Assembly (NCBI RefSeq): GCF_034044715.1
Contig: NZ_JAXCLW010000001.1
Location: 1,302,001 to 1,366,000, forward strand
Source of the DNA: Dongia_B soli
Lineage (GTDB): Bacteria; Pseudomonadota; Alphaproteobacteria; Dongiales; Dongiaceae
DNA length: 64,000 nucleotides
Direction: 5' to 3'
Shown piece after piece: positions 8,974 through 18,286 of this stretch (position 1 is its first letter; every line of letters starts with the position of its first letter). Under the pieces are notes generated by a model. That model saw only the letters and a list, made by a program, of their open reading frames with translations. It did not search any database and had not been told where the DNA came from. Both the position numbers and the translations under genes were made by a program.

Positions 8974-10110
8974 TCAGGCGCTGCGTCGCGTGGTCGGCGA
9001 CTCGGCGCTGCCGTCCAGGCGATACATCACCTCGGTGATGACCTGTTCCAAACTCTGATCCGGATCCGGCTGTTCCAGGTAGCGCCGCAGGATACCGATC
9101 GCTTGCGGAATCCAGCCAGCCGGTGGCTTGCCATCGCGATGCGCCGGCTGATTGCCGCCAGCCATGGCCAGCTCGACGAAAAGCCGACGATAGGCAGCTG
9201 GCAATTGGCACTTATCGAACAGCCGCTCCTGGCCGATGCCGCCGTCATCCGACATCAGTCGACGCACATTGCCGATCGCAATATCGCTTTTCACCGACAA
9301 GGCTTGCAGCAGGAAGGCGAACTGCCCGATCGCCAAAGCGCGCAGGATGAGGCTGCCGCTGAGCAAGCCGTTCTCTTCCAGCTTTTCCGCGAAATCTCGC
9401 AGCTCTTCGGCCGGATGGCCGGCCATGCTGGTGAGCAGAAAATGTTCGCGGCTGTGATGCAGGATGAAGGAGATACGCTGCGCCGGCAGTGCATAACGCT
9501 GGATCAGCCGTTCCAGCAATTTGCCGGTCACGGCGGTGGTCAGGCGCTCGACAATGGCGATTGGCAAAGCCGGCCTCTGGCTCAATGCCTCGTTGATGCG
9601 GGCATTGTCGGGAAACTGATCGAGAATGCGATGATACCCGGTGGCATTGATAGCGGCATTGCTGTTGGCGGCAACCCGCAAAACGGCGACCTCATCGCCG
9701 CTATCGATCACCGCACTGGTGACCGCGACCGACAGGAAAGCACGCTGGCTGATCACCCGGATATGGGCCGGCGAGGTGGTGCGAATCACCTCCAGCAGAT
9801 CGTCCTCGGACAAAGCCGGCGAATTGGTCAGGATCGGCGCCGCCACATCGATCACGTCCTTGGCCAATTGCAGCGCAAGGTTGTGGTCGAGCTGCGTGGT
9901 ATGCTGCAGGCTGGCCGAAAGGCGGCAGCGGATCGAGACCTCGACCTCGGGGAGGACGACCTGCATGATCGCCAGCGCCAGGCTGCGCTCGGCTTCCGAT
10001 AGCTGGTCCTCGCCGTAGGCCGCGCCCACGCGCAACATCGCCGCGGACCGGCTCTCCGGGCTCGGATCGTGTATCAGGCGGTCAACATCTGCCTGGGTCA
10101 ATTGTGCCAC
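8974..10110 (-). CDS. DUF2336 domain-containing protein
   Basis: About 378 residues, Ala/Leu-rich, without signal peptide or membrane helix. The opening LTQADVDRLIHDPSPESR followed by many short helical pairs is typical of DUF2336, an alphaproteobacterial HEAT-like family of unknown function. I prefer a GTG start at 10110 because AAGAAGGGA lies about 8-10 bases upstream and the family normally begins at this point; the frame is open to an ATG at 10167. No catalytic motif is visible. The gene is upstream of the PBP gene, but nothing ties them functionally. Confidence 0.75.
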   Translation of the reverse strand: MAQLTQADVDRLIHDPSPESRSAAMLRVGAAYGEDQLSEAERSLALAIMQVVLPEVEVSIRCRLSASLQHTTQLDHNLALQLAKDVIDVAAPILTNSPALSEDDLLEVIRTTSPAHIRVISQRAFLSVAVTSAVIDSGDEVAVLRVAANSNAAINATGYHRILDQFPDNARINEALSQRPALPIAIVERLTTAVTGKLLERLIQRYALPAQRISFILHHSREHFLLTSMAGHPAEELRDFAEKLEENGLLSGSLILRALAIGQFAFLLQALSVKSDIAIGNVRRLMSDDGGIGQERLFDKCQLPAAYRRLFVELAMAGGNQPAHRDGKPPAGWIPQAIGILRRYLEQPDPDQSLEQVITEVMYRLDGSAESPTTRRSA

Positions 10111-10261
10111 GGCCGCGTCCCTTCTTTGTTTGGCCGACCGAATTCTTAATAAGATCCGGATAGCCATGCAAGCAGATGAATGTAAAAAATCCCTTTAAAA
10201 TCAGGTATATACAATAAATCTTAAGATTATCACGAATTGCGTTAATCCGTAGCGCGGACAC

Positions 10262-10289
10262 TTGCCATCAGAGCAAACTCGGCTATTAT
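10262..10289 (+). promoter_or_regulatory. candidate sigma70-type promoter upstream of tRNA-Leu
   Basis: TTGCCA at 10262-10267 and TATTAT at 10284-10289, separated by 16 bases. The tRNA begins about 100 bases further on, which would leave a 5' leader for processing. The upstream region (10170-10230) is AT-rich. Seen in sequence only; promoter strength is not tested. Confidence 0.4.
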
Positions 10290-10392
10290 GCCGGCCACGC
10301 GTCATCGGCATGCACCACTGATGCCAGCGACGCCCGACGCCGCTCCGCCAGGCCTATCTGCCCGGCGAACCGGCATATCCCCCAAGTGGTTG

Positions 10393-10479
10393 GCCCCTGT
10401 GGCGGAATTGGTAGACGCGCCTGACTCAAAATCAGGTATCTTCACAGATGTGCTGGTTCGAGTCCGGCCAGGGGCACCA
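10393..10479 (+). tRNA. tRNA-Leu (anticodon CAA)
   Basis: Complete class II tRNA of 87 bases with encoded 3' CCA (10477-10479). The acceptor stem GCCCCTG (10393-10399) pairs with CAGGGGC (10469-10475). The anticodon stem CCTGA/TCAGG encloses the loop CTCAAAA with anticodon CAA at 10427-10429, reading UUG codons. The D-loop GGTAG, a long variable arm and the T-arm GGTTCGAGTCC are present. It stands alone between the DUF2336 gene and ugd. Confidence 0.95.
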
Positions 10480-10959
10480 ACTCAAATCACCAGACTGACG
10501 CGGCGTCTGTTCCGCAAGCAGCCGACGCCTTCCCAGCGGCGCCGTCGCTCCTTCATCCATATTATACATAAATTTTTATCTAGGCGATGGTCCTGACAGA
10601 GGGCTTCGCTGGCGAGGCATCTCGTGGCGCCCGTCTTTGATCCCCGCGGCGCAAGCTGTCCTAATTCCTAGATTGCCTTCCTCGGATGACCTGTCCTCGA
10701 CCTGACGCGCACGCCGAACACGGCGATGCAGGCACCGCCCATTCGGTGCCGAGGGATGATGCTGTGGAGCGAAGCTTGCGATGGTCACTCATCCGTCAAG
10801 GATCGATCACCGCAAGTCACAGCCATGTCACGCCGATATCACGTCAAGAATGTGCTTTTGCTCTTCGCCTCGCCATCATGCCCGGGTTATGGTGCCGCCG
10901 TTATCGACGTTCATGTCGCGCACGCGTCAATCTTTGAGGCAACCACCGGAAGGCTCCAC
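10480..10959 (+). other. 480-bp interval without a recognisable gene, between tRNA-Leu and ugd
   Basis: The frame of ugd stays open upstream to 10726, but the translation there resembles no protein and a good ribosome binding site sits before the ATG at 10960. Around 10558-10580 there is an AT-rich patch (ATATTATACATAAATTTTTATC) that could hold a promoter. I see no RNA gene, repeat or strong hairpin. Confidence 0.5.
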
Positions 10960-12264
10960 ATGAAGATCACAGTTATCGGCACGGGTTATGTCGGTTTGGT
11001 TACTGGCGCCTGCTTTTCGGAATTCGGTTTCGACATCACTTGCGTTGATACCGATCCGCGCAAGATCGAAGCGCTGCAAGCCGGCCGCATCCCAATCTTC
11101 GAACCTGGGCTGGAAGCGTTGGTGCAGCGCAGTGCTCTGGAAGGCCGTCTGCGGTTCACCACCGAAGCTGGACCCGCGATCGAGAATTCCGATGTGATCT
11201 TCATTACCGTGGGCACGCCATCCCGGCGCGGTGACGGTCATGCCGATGTCAGCTTCGTCGTGGCGGCTGCGGAAACGATTGCCGATCATCTCAACGGCTA
11301 TAAGATCGTCGTCACCAAATCGACCGTGCCTGTTGGCACCACACGCCGTATAGCCGAAGTGATTCGCAAGCGCCGCCCCGACGCCCAGTTCGATGTCGCC
11401 TCCAATCCGGAGTTTCTCCGCGAAGGCTCCGCAGTGGAAGATTTCATGCGACCCGACCGTGTCATCGTCGGGGTCGAAAGCGAACGCGCACGCGAAGTGC
11501 TGCGTCAGCTTTATCGTCCGCTGCATCTGATCGAAACGCCGATTTTATTTGCCGATCTCGAAACGGCGGAAGTGATCAAATATACCTCGAACGCTTTCCT
11601 GGCGATGAAGATCACCTTCATCAACCAGGTGGCCGATCTCTGCGAAAAGGTCGGTGCGGACGTGCATAACGTTGCCAAGGGGATCGGCCTCGACCGGCGC
11701 ATCGGTCCGAAGTTCCTGCATCCGGGGCCCGGCTATGGCGGCTCCTGTTTCCCCAAGGATACTTTGGCGCTGGTGCAGACAGCGCGCGATCATGACGCGC
11801 CGATCGAGATCATTGAGACGGTCGTCCGCCTCAACGATCAGCGCAAGATCGCCATGGTGGACCGAATCGCCGCGGCTCTCGATGGCAACGTCCAGGGCAA
11901 GCGGATTGCCGTGCTTGGCTTGACCTTCAAGCCGAATACCGACGATATGCGGGAAAGCCCGTCGCTGGTCATCTTACCGCGCTTGCAGGAGATGGGGGCT
12001 AAGCTGCGCTGCTTCGATCCGGTCGGCATGACCGAGGCGCGGGACCTGATGCCCGATCTCACCTATTCCAGTGATCCCTATGAGGCGATGCAGGATGCCG
12101 ATGCGGTCGTGTTCCTCACCGAATGGAACAGTTTCCGCGCCTTGGATCTTGAGCGCATGAAACAGATTCTACGCCGGCCGGTGGTGGTGGATCTGCGCAA
12201 TATCTACCGTCCCGCCGATATGCGCGAACGTGGCTTCGCCTATCATAGTATCGGGCGCAAGTAG
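10960..12264 (+). CDS. ugd: UDP-glucose 6-dehydrogenase
   Basis: Oxidises UDP-glucose to UDP-glucuronate with two NAD+, supplying uronic acids for exopolysaccharide or lipid A. The 434-residue length is typical. The N-terminal Rossmann motif GTGYVGLVTG is followed by VDTD. The catalytic Cys is in GPGYGGSCFPKDT (Cys263), and the C-terminal UDP-binding domain starts after VLGLTFKPNTDDMRESPS. The ATG at 10960 has GGAAGG seven bases upstream. The next gene encodes a UDP-glucuronate 4-epimerase, so the pair makes UDP-GlcA and then UDP-GalA. Confidence 0.95.
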   Translation: MKITVIGTGYVGLVTGACFSEFGFDITCVDTDPRKIEALQAGRIPIFEPGLEALVQRSALEGRLRFTTEAGPAIENSDVIFITVGTPSRRGDGHADVSFVVAAAETIADHLNGYKIVVTKSTVPVGTTRRIAEVIRKRRPDAQFDVASNPEFLREGSAVEDFMRPDRVIVGVESERAREVLRQLYRPLHLIETPILFADLETAEVIKYTSNAFLAMKITFINQVADLCEKVGADVHNVAKGIGLDRRIGPKFLHPGPGYGGSCFPKDTLALVQTARDHDAPIEIIETVVRLNDQRKIAMVDRIAAALDGNVQGKRIAVLGLTFKPNTDDMRESPSLVILPRLQEMGAKLRCFDPVGMTEARDLMPDLTYSSDPYEAMQDADAVVFLTEWNSFRALDLERMKQILRRPVVVDLRNIYRPADMRERGFAYHSIGRK

Positions 12265-12366
12265 CGTCCGGACGCCGGTGCCGATGGTCGTCAGCGCCAG
12301 CGGCACCCTGTGGTAAGATCGGTCGTTGCATTGACCAAACGATGAGAGAGGCATAGGAACGACCCC

Positions 12367-13347
12367 ATGACGATTCTCGTGACGGGAGCCGCCGGTTTCA
12401 TCGGTTCGCAGGTTGCGGCAGCGCTGGTGGCGCGCGGCGAACAAGTGATCGGTGTCGATAGCATCAACGACTATTATGATCCGCGGCTGAAACAAGCGCG
12501 TCTGGATCGCCTGCGATCGCTGGCAAAGGGGGAAAGCTTTCGCTTTCATCATCTCGATCTCGCCGATCGCGCGGCGATGGAAGCACTCACGGCGCGGGAT
12601 GGCCAGTCGATCGACGGCATCGTGCATCTCGCTGCCCAGGCCGGCGTGCGGTATTCGCTGGTCAATCCCCATGCTTATATCGCTTCGAACCTGATCGGCC
12701 ATATGCATGTGCTGGAGATGGCGCGACATCTGCCGAAGCTGCGGCAGCTCGTCTATGCCAGTTCCAGTTCGGTCTATGGCGGCAACACCAAGGTGCCGTT
12801 TTCGATTGACGATCGGGTCGATAATCCATTGTCGCTTTATGCTGCGACCAAGCGGGCGGATGAAGCGCTCAGCATCTCCTATGCCCATAGCCATGGACTG
12901 GCGCAGACCGGCTTGCGCTTCTTCACAGTCTATGGGCCCTGGGGCCGGCCGGACATGGCCTATTTCAGTTTTACCAAAGCGATCTTCGACGGCGAGCCTT
13001 TGCGCATTTTCGGCGATGGCAGCATGCGGCGCGATTTCACCTATATCGACGATATCGTCGCCGGTGTACTGGCTTCGTTGGACCGGCCGATCGACGCCGG
13101 GCAGCATCGACTCTACAATCTCGGCAACAACGCTGCCGCCAGCGTCAATGACCTGATCGTGGCAATTGAAGCGGCAACGGGGCGCAAGGCAAAGCGGAAT
13201 GAAGTGCCGCCGCCGCCGGGCGAGGTTGCCGCGACCTGGGCCGATATCGAGGCCAGCCGTCGCGACCTCGGCTTCCAACCAAAAACCGCTTTGCCGCAGG
13301 GCATCGAGCGCTTCGTCGCCTGGTACAAAGACTATTATCTGGCTTGA
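12367..13347 (+). CDS. NAD-dependent UDP-glucuronate 4-epimerase
   Basis: Short-chain dehydrogenase/reductase-fold sugar nucleotide epimerase of 326 residues. The N-terminal NAD site is GAAGFIGSQVA (about 7-17). INDYYDPRLKQARL, just after the first Rossmann strand, is characteristic of UDP-glucuronate 4-epimerases. ASSSSVYG (about 130-137) and the catalytic pair Tyr158/Lys162 (YAATK) are intact. The preceding gene makes UDP-glucuronate, which fits conversion to UDP-galacturonate. The gap to ugd is 102 bp with GAGAGG and AGGA upstream of the ATG. It ends at a strong bidirectional terminator. Confidence 0.9.
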   Translation: MTILVTGAAGFIGSQVAAALVARGEQVIGVDSINDYYDPRLKQARLDRLRSLAKGESFRFHHLDLADRAAMEALTARDGQSIDGIVHLAAQAGVRYSLVNPHAYIASNLIGHMHVLEMARHLPKLRQLVYASSSSVYGGNTKVPFSIDDRVDNPLSLYAATKRADEALSISYAHSHGLAQTGLRFFTVYGPWGRPDMAYFSFTKAIFDGEPLRIFGDGSMRRDFTYIDDIVAGVLASLDRPIDAGQHRLYNLGNNAAASVNDLIVAIEAATGRKAKRNEVPPPPGEVAATWADIEASRRDLGFQPKTALPQGIERFVAWYKDYYLA

Positions 13348-13364
13348 TCGATCGGCGTGACGAC

Positions 13365-13392
13365 AAAGGCCGCATCAGAAGATGCGGCCTTT
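13365..13392. terminator. bidirectional rho-independent-like terminator
   Basis: Perfect 12-bp stem AAAGGCCGCATC / GATGCGGCCTTT with an AGAA tetraloop. It sits between the convergent epimerase and DapA-like genes; A and T residues at the stem ends give a short U-run in either direction. Confidence 0.85.
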
Positions 13393-13412
13393 GATGTTCA
13401 TCTGTTAAGCGC

Positions 13413-14336
13413 TTACTGCGCGGCGTTCAGCTTGCCGAGCTGCGGCCGGTTCTTCAGCGCCGTTTCATACATCGCGATGATCTCGGCACGTTCCGCGCCG
13501 TCCAGTTCCAGGCGGGGCGGACGTACCTTCTCGGAACCCAGGCCGACGACCTGCTGGCCGATCTTGATGTACTGCACCAGCTTGATCTTGGTATCGAGAT
13601 GGAGAAGCGGCGTGAACCAGCGATAGAGGCCGCGTGCCTCGGCGAAACGACCGGCCTGCAGCAGATCCCACAGCACCACCGATTCTTCCGGGAAGACATC
13701 GGTCAGGCCCGAGACCCAGCCATCGATGCCGAGTGCGGCGCTTTCCAGGACCAGATCGTCGACACCGCAGAACAAGGTGAAGCGGTCGCCGTGCAGATTG
13801 TGGAGATCGGTGATGCGGCGCGGATCGTCGGAAGATTCCTTGATCGCGACGATGGTCTTCTCGCCGGCCAACTCGCCGAAGGTTTCCGGCTTGATATCGA
13901 CGCCGTAAACGATCGGATTATTGTAGATCATGATCGGTAAATCGCTGGCCCGGGCGACGGTGCGGAAATGCGTCAGCGTCTCGCGGGTATCGGATTTATA
14001 GACCATGCCGGGCAGCACCATCAGTCCGTCGATGCCGATCTTCTGGGCATCCTTGGCATATTGGCTGGCGAGCGCCGTGGTGTATTCCGAGACGCCGGAG
14101 ATGATTGGCACCTTAGCGCCGGCGACTTCCTTGGCGGCCGCCAACACGGCCCGCTTTTCTTCCGGCAGCAGCGAGCAATTCTCGCCGCAGGTGCCCAGCA
14201 TGATCAGGCCATGCACGCCCGCCCGCAGCAAGCGCTCGATCGATTGCTGCGTCGCAGGCAGGTTAAGGCTGTTATCGGCATTGAACTGGGTAGTGACGGC
14301 GGGGAACACGCCGGACCAGAAGGGATTGCGGGGCAT
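13413..14336 (-). CDS. dihydrodipicolinate synthase (DapA) family aldolase/lyase
   Basis: Class I Schiff-base aldolase fold of 307 residues. The lysine that forms the imine is Lys166 in IVAIKESSDD, and the conserved Tyr is 138 in MIYNNP. The substrate loop GTCGENCSL replaces the GTTGE of true DapA, so it is more likely a catabolic relative (for example hydroxyproline, keto-sugar acid or N-acetylneuraminate type) than the lysine enzyme; this is inference. It is divergently arranged with a GntR/FCD regulator, and the intergenic region holds a perfect palindrome. A GGAG lies eight bases before the ATG. Confidence 0.85.
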   Translation of the reverse strand: MPRNPFWSGVFPAVTTQFNADNSLNLPATQQSIERLLRAGVHGLIMLGTCGENCSLLPEEKRAVLAAAKEVAGAKVPIISGVSEYTTALASQYAKDAQKIGIDGLMVLPGMVYKSDTRETLTHFRTVARASDLPIMIYNNPIVYGVDIKPETFGELAGEKTIVAIKESSDDPRRITDLHNLHGDRFTLFCGVDDLVLESAALGIDGWVSGLTDVFPEESVVLWDLLQAGRFAEARGLYRWFTPLLHLDTKIKLVQYIKIGQQVVGLGSEKVRPPRLELDGAERAEIIAMYETALKNRPQLGKLNAAQ

Positions 14337-14370
14337 CTGGGGCTCCAGGGCTGGGTTGCGTTAAACGAAT

Positions 14371-14382
14371 ATTGTATACAAT
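14371..14382. promoter_or_regulatory. palindromic operator, probably for the adjacent GntR regulator
   Basis: ATTGTATACAAT is a perfect 12-bp palindrome in the divergent intergenic region between the DapA-like gene and the GntR gene. TTGTATACAA-type sites are a common binding pattern of GntR regulators with FCD domains. Its position 35 bases upstream of the aldolase start suggests repression of that gene and autoregulation. Confidence 0.7.
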
Positions 14383-14431
14383 CTACAAATCTGTCAAGCT
14401 GGGACGAGTCGGAAGAAGGATCATTTGTGTG

Positions 14432-15103
14432 ATGGATGGCCCGGTATTGAGCAAGCGGACCATGGCGGAACAGGTGGCCGACCTGTTGCGCCAGCGCATC
14501 CTGTTGGGTGTGCTACCGGCAGGCACGCCGATCCGGCAGGAACATCTGGCGACGGAACTGGGGATTAGCCGTATTCCGCTGCGCGAAGCGCTCAAACAGT
14601 TGGAGGCAGAAGGCTTCGTCACCATCGCGTCCCATAAGGGCGCGACCGTGGCGCCGCTATCGGTGGCGGAGATCGAGGAGCTCTTCCAACTCCGCTTGCA
14701 CCTGGAGACTTGGATTCTCAGCCTCGCCTTGCCACGGCTGACTGAGGGAGACTTCGCCACCCTTGACCAGTTGATCGCCGAACAGCGCGCGCCGGACAGC
14801 CTGCCGCGCTGGGGTGAACTCAACTGGCGCTTCCACGAAGTCATGTATCGTCCAGCCGACCGGCCGCTCACCCTGAAGATGCTGAAACGCATCCACGACA
14901 ATATCGACCGCTACCTGCGCCTCGAAGTGTCGCTCAGCGCCGGCCGAGCCCGGGCCTTCCGCGAACATGAGGACCTGCTTGCGCATTGCCGGAAGGGGGA
15001 TGTCGCAGAGGCGCTCGATCTCCTGGAGCGGCATATCCAGCAGACCGCCGACAGCCTGATCGATCATCTGCGCGCCCGGGAAACCCTGACTACCGCAGAT
15101 TGA
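14432..15103 (+). CDS. GntR family transcriptional regulator with FCD effector domain
   Basis: DNA-binding regulator of about 223 residues. The winged helix covers about 10-75 (MAEQVADLLRQRI, then ELGISRIPLREALKQLEAEGFV). The C-terminal all-helical FCD domain follows, with the Asp/His metal-ligand pattern partly visible (NWRFHEVMY and the later FREHEDLLAHC). AAGGA lies 11 bases before the ATG; a GTG at 14429 is an equally placed start. It is divergent from the DapA-like gene across the ATTGTATACAAT palindrome. The effector is probably the aldolase substrate or product. Confidence 0.88.
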   Translation: MDGPVLSKRTMAEQVADLLRQRILLGVLPAGTPIRQEHLATELGISRIPLREALKQLEAEGFVTIASHKGATVAPLSVAEIEELFQLRLHLETWILSLALPRLTEGDFATLDQLIAEQRAPDSLPRWGELNWRFHEVMYRPADRPLTLKMLKRIHDNIDRYLRLEVSLSAGRARAFREHEDLLAHCRKGDVAEALDLLERHIQQTADSLIDHLRARETLTTAD

Positions 15104-15124
15104 GCTTGGCTGATTGAGCTTGGC
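15098..15124 (+). repeat. 14-bp tandem duplication at the end of the GntR gene
   Basis: GATTGAGCTTGGC occurs at 15098-15110 and again at 15112-15124, separated by one T. The first copy contains the GntR stop codon (TGA at 15101-15103). Probably a replication-slippage duplication; no function apparent. Confidence 0.7.
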
Positions 15125-15184
15125 GGCGGCCCGAGGTTTTCGCTATCAAGGCCGTGCCGTCATCCGCAGTGAAAAGGCGAACTC

Positions 15185-15718
15185 ATGGCCTCGCATCGCA
15201 TTCTCCTTCTCACCCCGGAACAGGCGATGGCCAGACGCGCGGCGCTGGTCGATCTGCTGATCGCCGTGGTCGAGGACGGTGCCTCGGTCAACTTCGTCCT
15301 CCCGATGACCCGCGAAAAAGCCGAGGGCTGTTGGGACGGCGCCTTGGCTGATCAGGCGCGCGGTGAGCGGCTGATTTTCATCGCTGAGAGCGACGAGCGC
15401 CTGGATGGCACCGTACATCTGGTGCCGGCGCCACAGGAGAATCAGCGTCACCGGGCGGATCTCGCCAAGATGCTGGTCCATCCGCTGGCCCAGCGCCAGG
15501 GCCTCGGTGCGGCACTGATGCGAGCGGCCGAGGAAGAAGCGCGCCGTATCGGCCGCACCCTGCTGACCCTCGATACCGAAACTGGCAGCGCCGGCGAGCG
15601 GTTATATGCGCGGCTGGGCTGGACGGAAGTGGGCGAGATTCCCGGCTATGCCATGCGGGCCGATGGCAGCATCTGCGACTCCGCGAGCTTCTTCTACAAG
15701 GTCCTTTCGGCCGGCTGA
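15185..15718 (+). CDS. GNAT family N-acetyltransferase
   Basis: A 177-residue acetyl-CoA-dependent acetyltransferase. Motif A (acetyl-CoA pyrophosphate loop) is visible as HPLAQRQGLGAALM, following a beta-bulge segment ADLAKMLV. The C-terminal half has the usual ERLYARLGWTEVGEIPGYA, seen in GNATs acting on small molecules or antibiotics. The acceptor is unknown. It ends seven bases from the convergent pirin gene. Confidence 0.88.
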   Translation: MASHRILLLTPEQAMARRAALVDLLIAVVEDGASVNFVLPMTREKAEGCWDGALADQARGERLIFIAESDERLDGTVHLVPAPQENQRHRADLAKMLVHPLAQRQGLGAALMRAAEEEARRIGRTLLTLDTETGSAGERLYARLGWTEVGEIPGYAMRADGSICDSASFFYKVLSAG

Positions 15719-15725
15719 TCTCGCT

Positions 15726-16619
15726 TCAGAAACGCCCGGCGCGATAATCGTCGATGGCTGCGTGAATCTCAGCCTCGCTGTTCATGACGAAGGGGCCATA
15801 TTGCACGATCGGTTCGCCGAGGCGCTGTCCCGCCAACAGCAGAACCTTGGTCTCGTTTGCCGTCTGGTTAGCGATGGCAACGGTTGCGCCATCGCTCAAG
15901 GCCGCCAGTCGGCCGGCGCCGACTGCTTCGGTTTCGCCTGCTTTGCCAATCGCGGCCTCGCCTTCATAGACATAGACGAAACCGGCATGGGTTTCCGGCA
16001 AAGGCAGAGAGGCAGCGGCACCTGGCGCCAGATGCAAATCCACATAGATCGGTGCCGTCCTTGCGGTTCCGGCAGCGTGACCCGGCCCGTCGGCAGCGCC
16101 GAAGTGACCGGCGATCAGTTTGCCTGTGACGCCGGGCGCCAGATCGATGCTTGGGATTTCCCCGGCGCTGATGTCGCGATAACCGGCTTCGATCATCTTT
16201 TCCTTGGCCGGCAGATTGAGCCAGAGCTGGAAGCCCCAAAGCAGGCCGTTTTCCTGCTCCGGCATTTCGGAATGCACGATGCCGCGTCCCGCCGTCATCC
16301 ATTGCACGCCGCCCGGACCCAACAAACCGCTATGGCCATGGTTGTCGCTATGCCGCATGCGTCCGGCCAGCAAATAGGTCACCGTTTCGAAGCCGCGATG
16401 CGGATGATCGGGGAACCCGCCGATATAGGCATTCGGGTCATCCGATTTGAATTCGTCCAGCATTAGGAACGGATCGAAGCTCTGCAGATCAGGTACACCC
16501 TGCAGCCGCTTCATGCGCACGCCAGCTCCGTCCGTCGCCGGTTTGGCGGCGATGAGCCGGGTCACGCGGCGCGCGGCCGACTGTCCGGCGGTGCCAGTCT
16601 GTTTTGCCGATATGGTCAT
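15726..16619 (-). CDS. pirin family protein
   Basis: Bicupin protein of 297 residues. The ATG at 16619 is preceded by AAGGAGG, which fixes the start although the frame is open further upstream. The N-terminal cupin carries PHRGFETVTYLL and the later HSEMPEQ, giving the usual His/Glu metal site. The C-terminal pirin domain follows. Family members include quercetinase-like dioxygenases and redox-sensing proteins; which applies here cannot be told. It is convergent with the acetyltransferase gene. Confidence 0.9.
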   Translation of the reverse strand: MTISAKQTGTAGQSAARRVTRLIAAKPATDGAGVRMKRLQGVPDLQSFDPFLMLDEFKSDDPNAYIGGFPDHPHRGFETVTYLLAGRMRHSDNHGHSGLLGPGGVQWMTAGRGIVHSEMPEQENGLLWGFQLWLNLPAKEKMIEAGYRDISAGEIPSIDLAPGVTGKLIAGHFGAADGPGHAAGTARTAPIYVDLHLAPGAAASLPLPETHAGFVYVYEGEAAIGKAGETEAVGAGRLAALSDGATVAIANQTANETKVLLLAGQRLGEPIVQYGPFVMNSEAEIHAAIDDYRAGRF

Positions 16620-16859
16620 GCAGCCTCCTTCCAGGCGCGTGCTCGACCGCGCCGTCAATGAATCATTCTACGTTCAAATGGCAGATCATCGGGCAATTTG
16701 CGAGATGGCCGTATTTGAACGGATTGTTCGCCTCCAGCGAACGATCATTACCTCGGTAGGCTTGCCGCCGGCCGTAGTCTTGCCTAGTGTCCTGGCTGCA
16801 GATGAAAACTGCCCGACGAGACGATTTGACGGGCGGTGTGACGACCGAACGAGGGGAAA

Positions 16860-18269
16860 ATGGCGCAACGCACGAAGGCACTCGGCAGGGCGAAGCAGCC
16901 GAAAGGCGGCTTGGGGGAAAGTAATCTGGCCGAATTCGAGCGATTCCTGAAACGCCATCCGGACACGCAATTCGTCGACGCCTTCATCAGCGATCTCTGC
17001 AGCACGATTCGCGGCAAGCGCCTGCCGGTACATGAGGCGGCGAAGATCTGGCAAAGCGGCGTGCAGATGCCTTTCTGCCTCTATTTCCTGGATGTGACCG
17101 GCGAGGATCTCGATCCGGGCCAACGCTCCGAAGCGCGCGGCGATCCCGATGGCTCGGCCTGGCCGGTTGCCGGCACATTGCAGCCCGTGCCCTGGGCTGA
17201 TGTGCCGACGGCGCAGGTCCTGCTGACCATGCCGGATCAGGCCAACCAGCCCTGCCGTGTCGATCCGCGCCAGATGCTCGGCGATCTCGTCGCGCGGTTC
17301 AAGAAGCGCGGCCTGACACCGATGGTGGCCGTCGAAATGGAATTCTATCTGGCCGACCGCAAGCGTGGCGGTTTGGGTGAGCCGCTGCCGCCGATCTCGC
17401 CGGCAACCGGCCTGCCAGATACGTCCCGCCAGCTTTACAGCATCAGCAATCTCGATGTGTATGGCGCCTTCATCCGCGATGTCGCGGCGGCGGCCAGAGC
17501 CCAGGCGATCCCCGCCTCGACGGCGATCACCGAGAACTCACCGGGCCAGTTCGAGATCAATCTCCATCACTCCCCTGATGCCCTGCTGGCGGCAGATCAT
17601 GCGGTGCTCTTGAAGCGAGTCATCCGCGAGATCGCGAAGCGCCATGGCTATGAAGCCACCTTCATGGCGAAGCCCTTCCTGCAACAGGCGGGCAGCGGCA
17701 TGCACGTCCATTGCAGCCTGCTCGACGATAAGGGCGGCAATGTCTTCGACGATGGCAGCGATGCCGGTGGTCCGGTGCTGCGCCAGGCGGTGGCTGGTCT
17801 TGCCGCCACCATGGGCGAGGCGATGGCACTTTTTGCGCCCAATCTCAACTCCTATCGCCGCTACCAGCCGGGCAGTCTGGTTCCGATGGCGGCGACCTGG
17901 GGCGCCAATAACCGCTCGGTCGCCTTCCGTATTCCGCTCAGCAATGGCAAGGGCCGGCGCATCGAACACCGCATTGCCGGCGCCGATGCCAATCCGCATC
18001 TCGTGGTGGCCGGCATCCTCGCCGGCATGCTGCACGGCATCGAGGGGAAGCTGACCCCACCGCCCATCTCGACTGGTGATGTCAGCCAGCAACGCGATGC
18101 GAAACTTCCCTTCGACTGGATGACGGCTCTGGATCGCATGGCCAAGGCGAAGATCTTGCCGGATTATCTCGGCGCGGATTACCTGGCGCTCTATGTCGAT
18201 GCCAAGCGGGCAGAAGCGGAAAAATTCCAGCGCCGAATTTCCCCGCAGGAATATGATTGGTATCTCTGA
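16860..18269 (+). CDS. glutamine synthetase family protein (PuuA/gamma-glutamylpolyamine synthetase type)
   Basis: ATP-dependent ligase of 469 residues. After an N-terminal domain with LCSTIRGKRLP, the catalytic domain shows VEMEFYL (metal Glu), GQFEINL, GMHVHCSLLD (ammonia/metal His region), NNRSVAFRIP and RIEHRIAGADANPHLV. These match the PuuA/GlnT branch, which glutamylates amines such as putrescine or ethanolamine, rather than housekeeping GlnA. GAGGGG lies just before the ATG. A flavin reductase follows after 17 bp, so the two probably form an operon. The amine substrate is not determinable. Confidence 0.88.
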   Translation: MAQRTKALGRAKQPKGGLGESNLAEFERFLKRHPDTQFVDAFISDLCSTIRGKRLPVHEAAKIWQSGVQMPFCLYFLDVTGEDLDPGQRSEARGDPDGSAWPVAGTLQPVPWADVPTAQVLLTMPDQANQPCRVDPRQMLGDLVARFKKRGLTPMVAVEMEFYLADRKRGGLGEPLPPISPATGLPDTSRQLYSISNLDVYGAFIRDVAAAARAQAIPASTAITENSPGQFEINLHHSPDALLAADHAVLLKRVIREIAKRHGYEATFMAKPFLQQAGSGMHVHCSLLDDKGGNVFDDGSDAGGPVLRQAVAGLAATMGEAMALFAPNLNSYRRYQPGSLVPMAATWGANNRSVAFRIPLSNGKGRRIEHRIAGADANPHLVVAGILAGMLHGIEGKLTPPPISTGDVSQQRDAKLPFDWMTALDRMAKAKILPDYLGADYLALYVDAKRAEAEKFQRRISPQEYDWYL

Positions 18270-18286
18270 CGCCGAAGTGAGGAATA

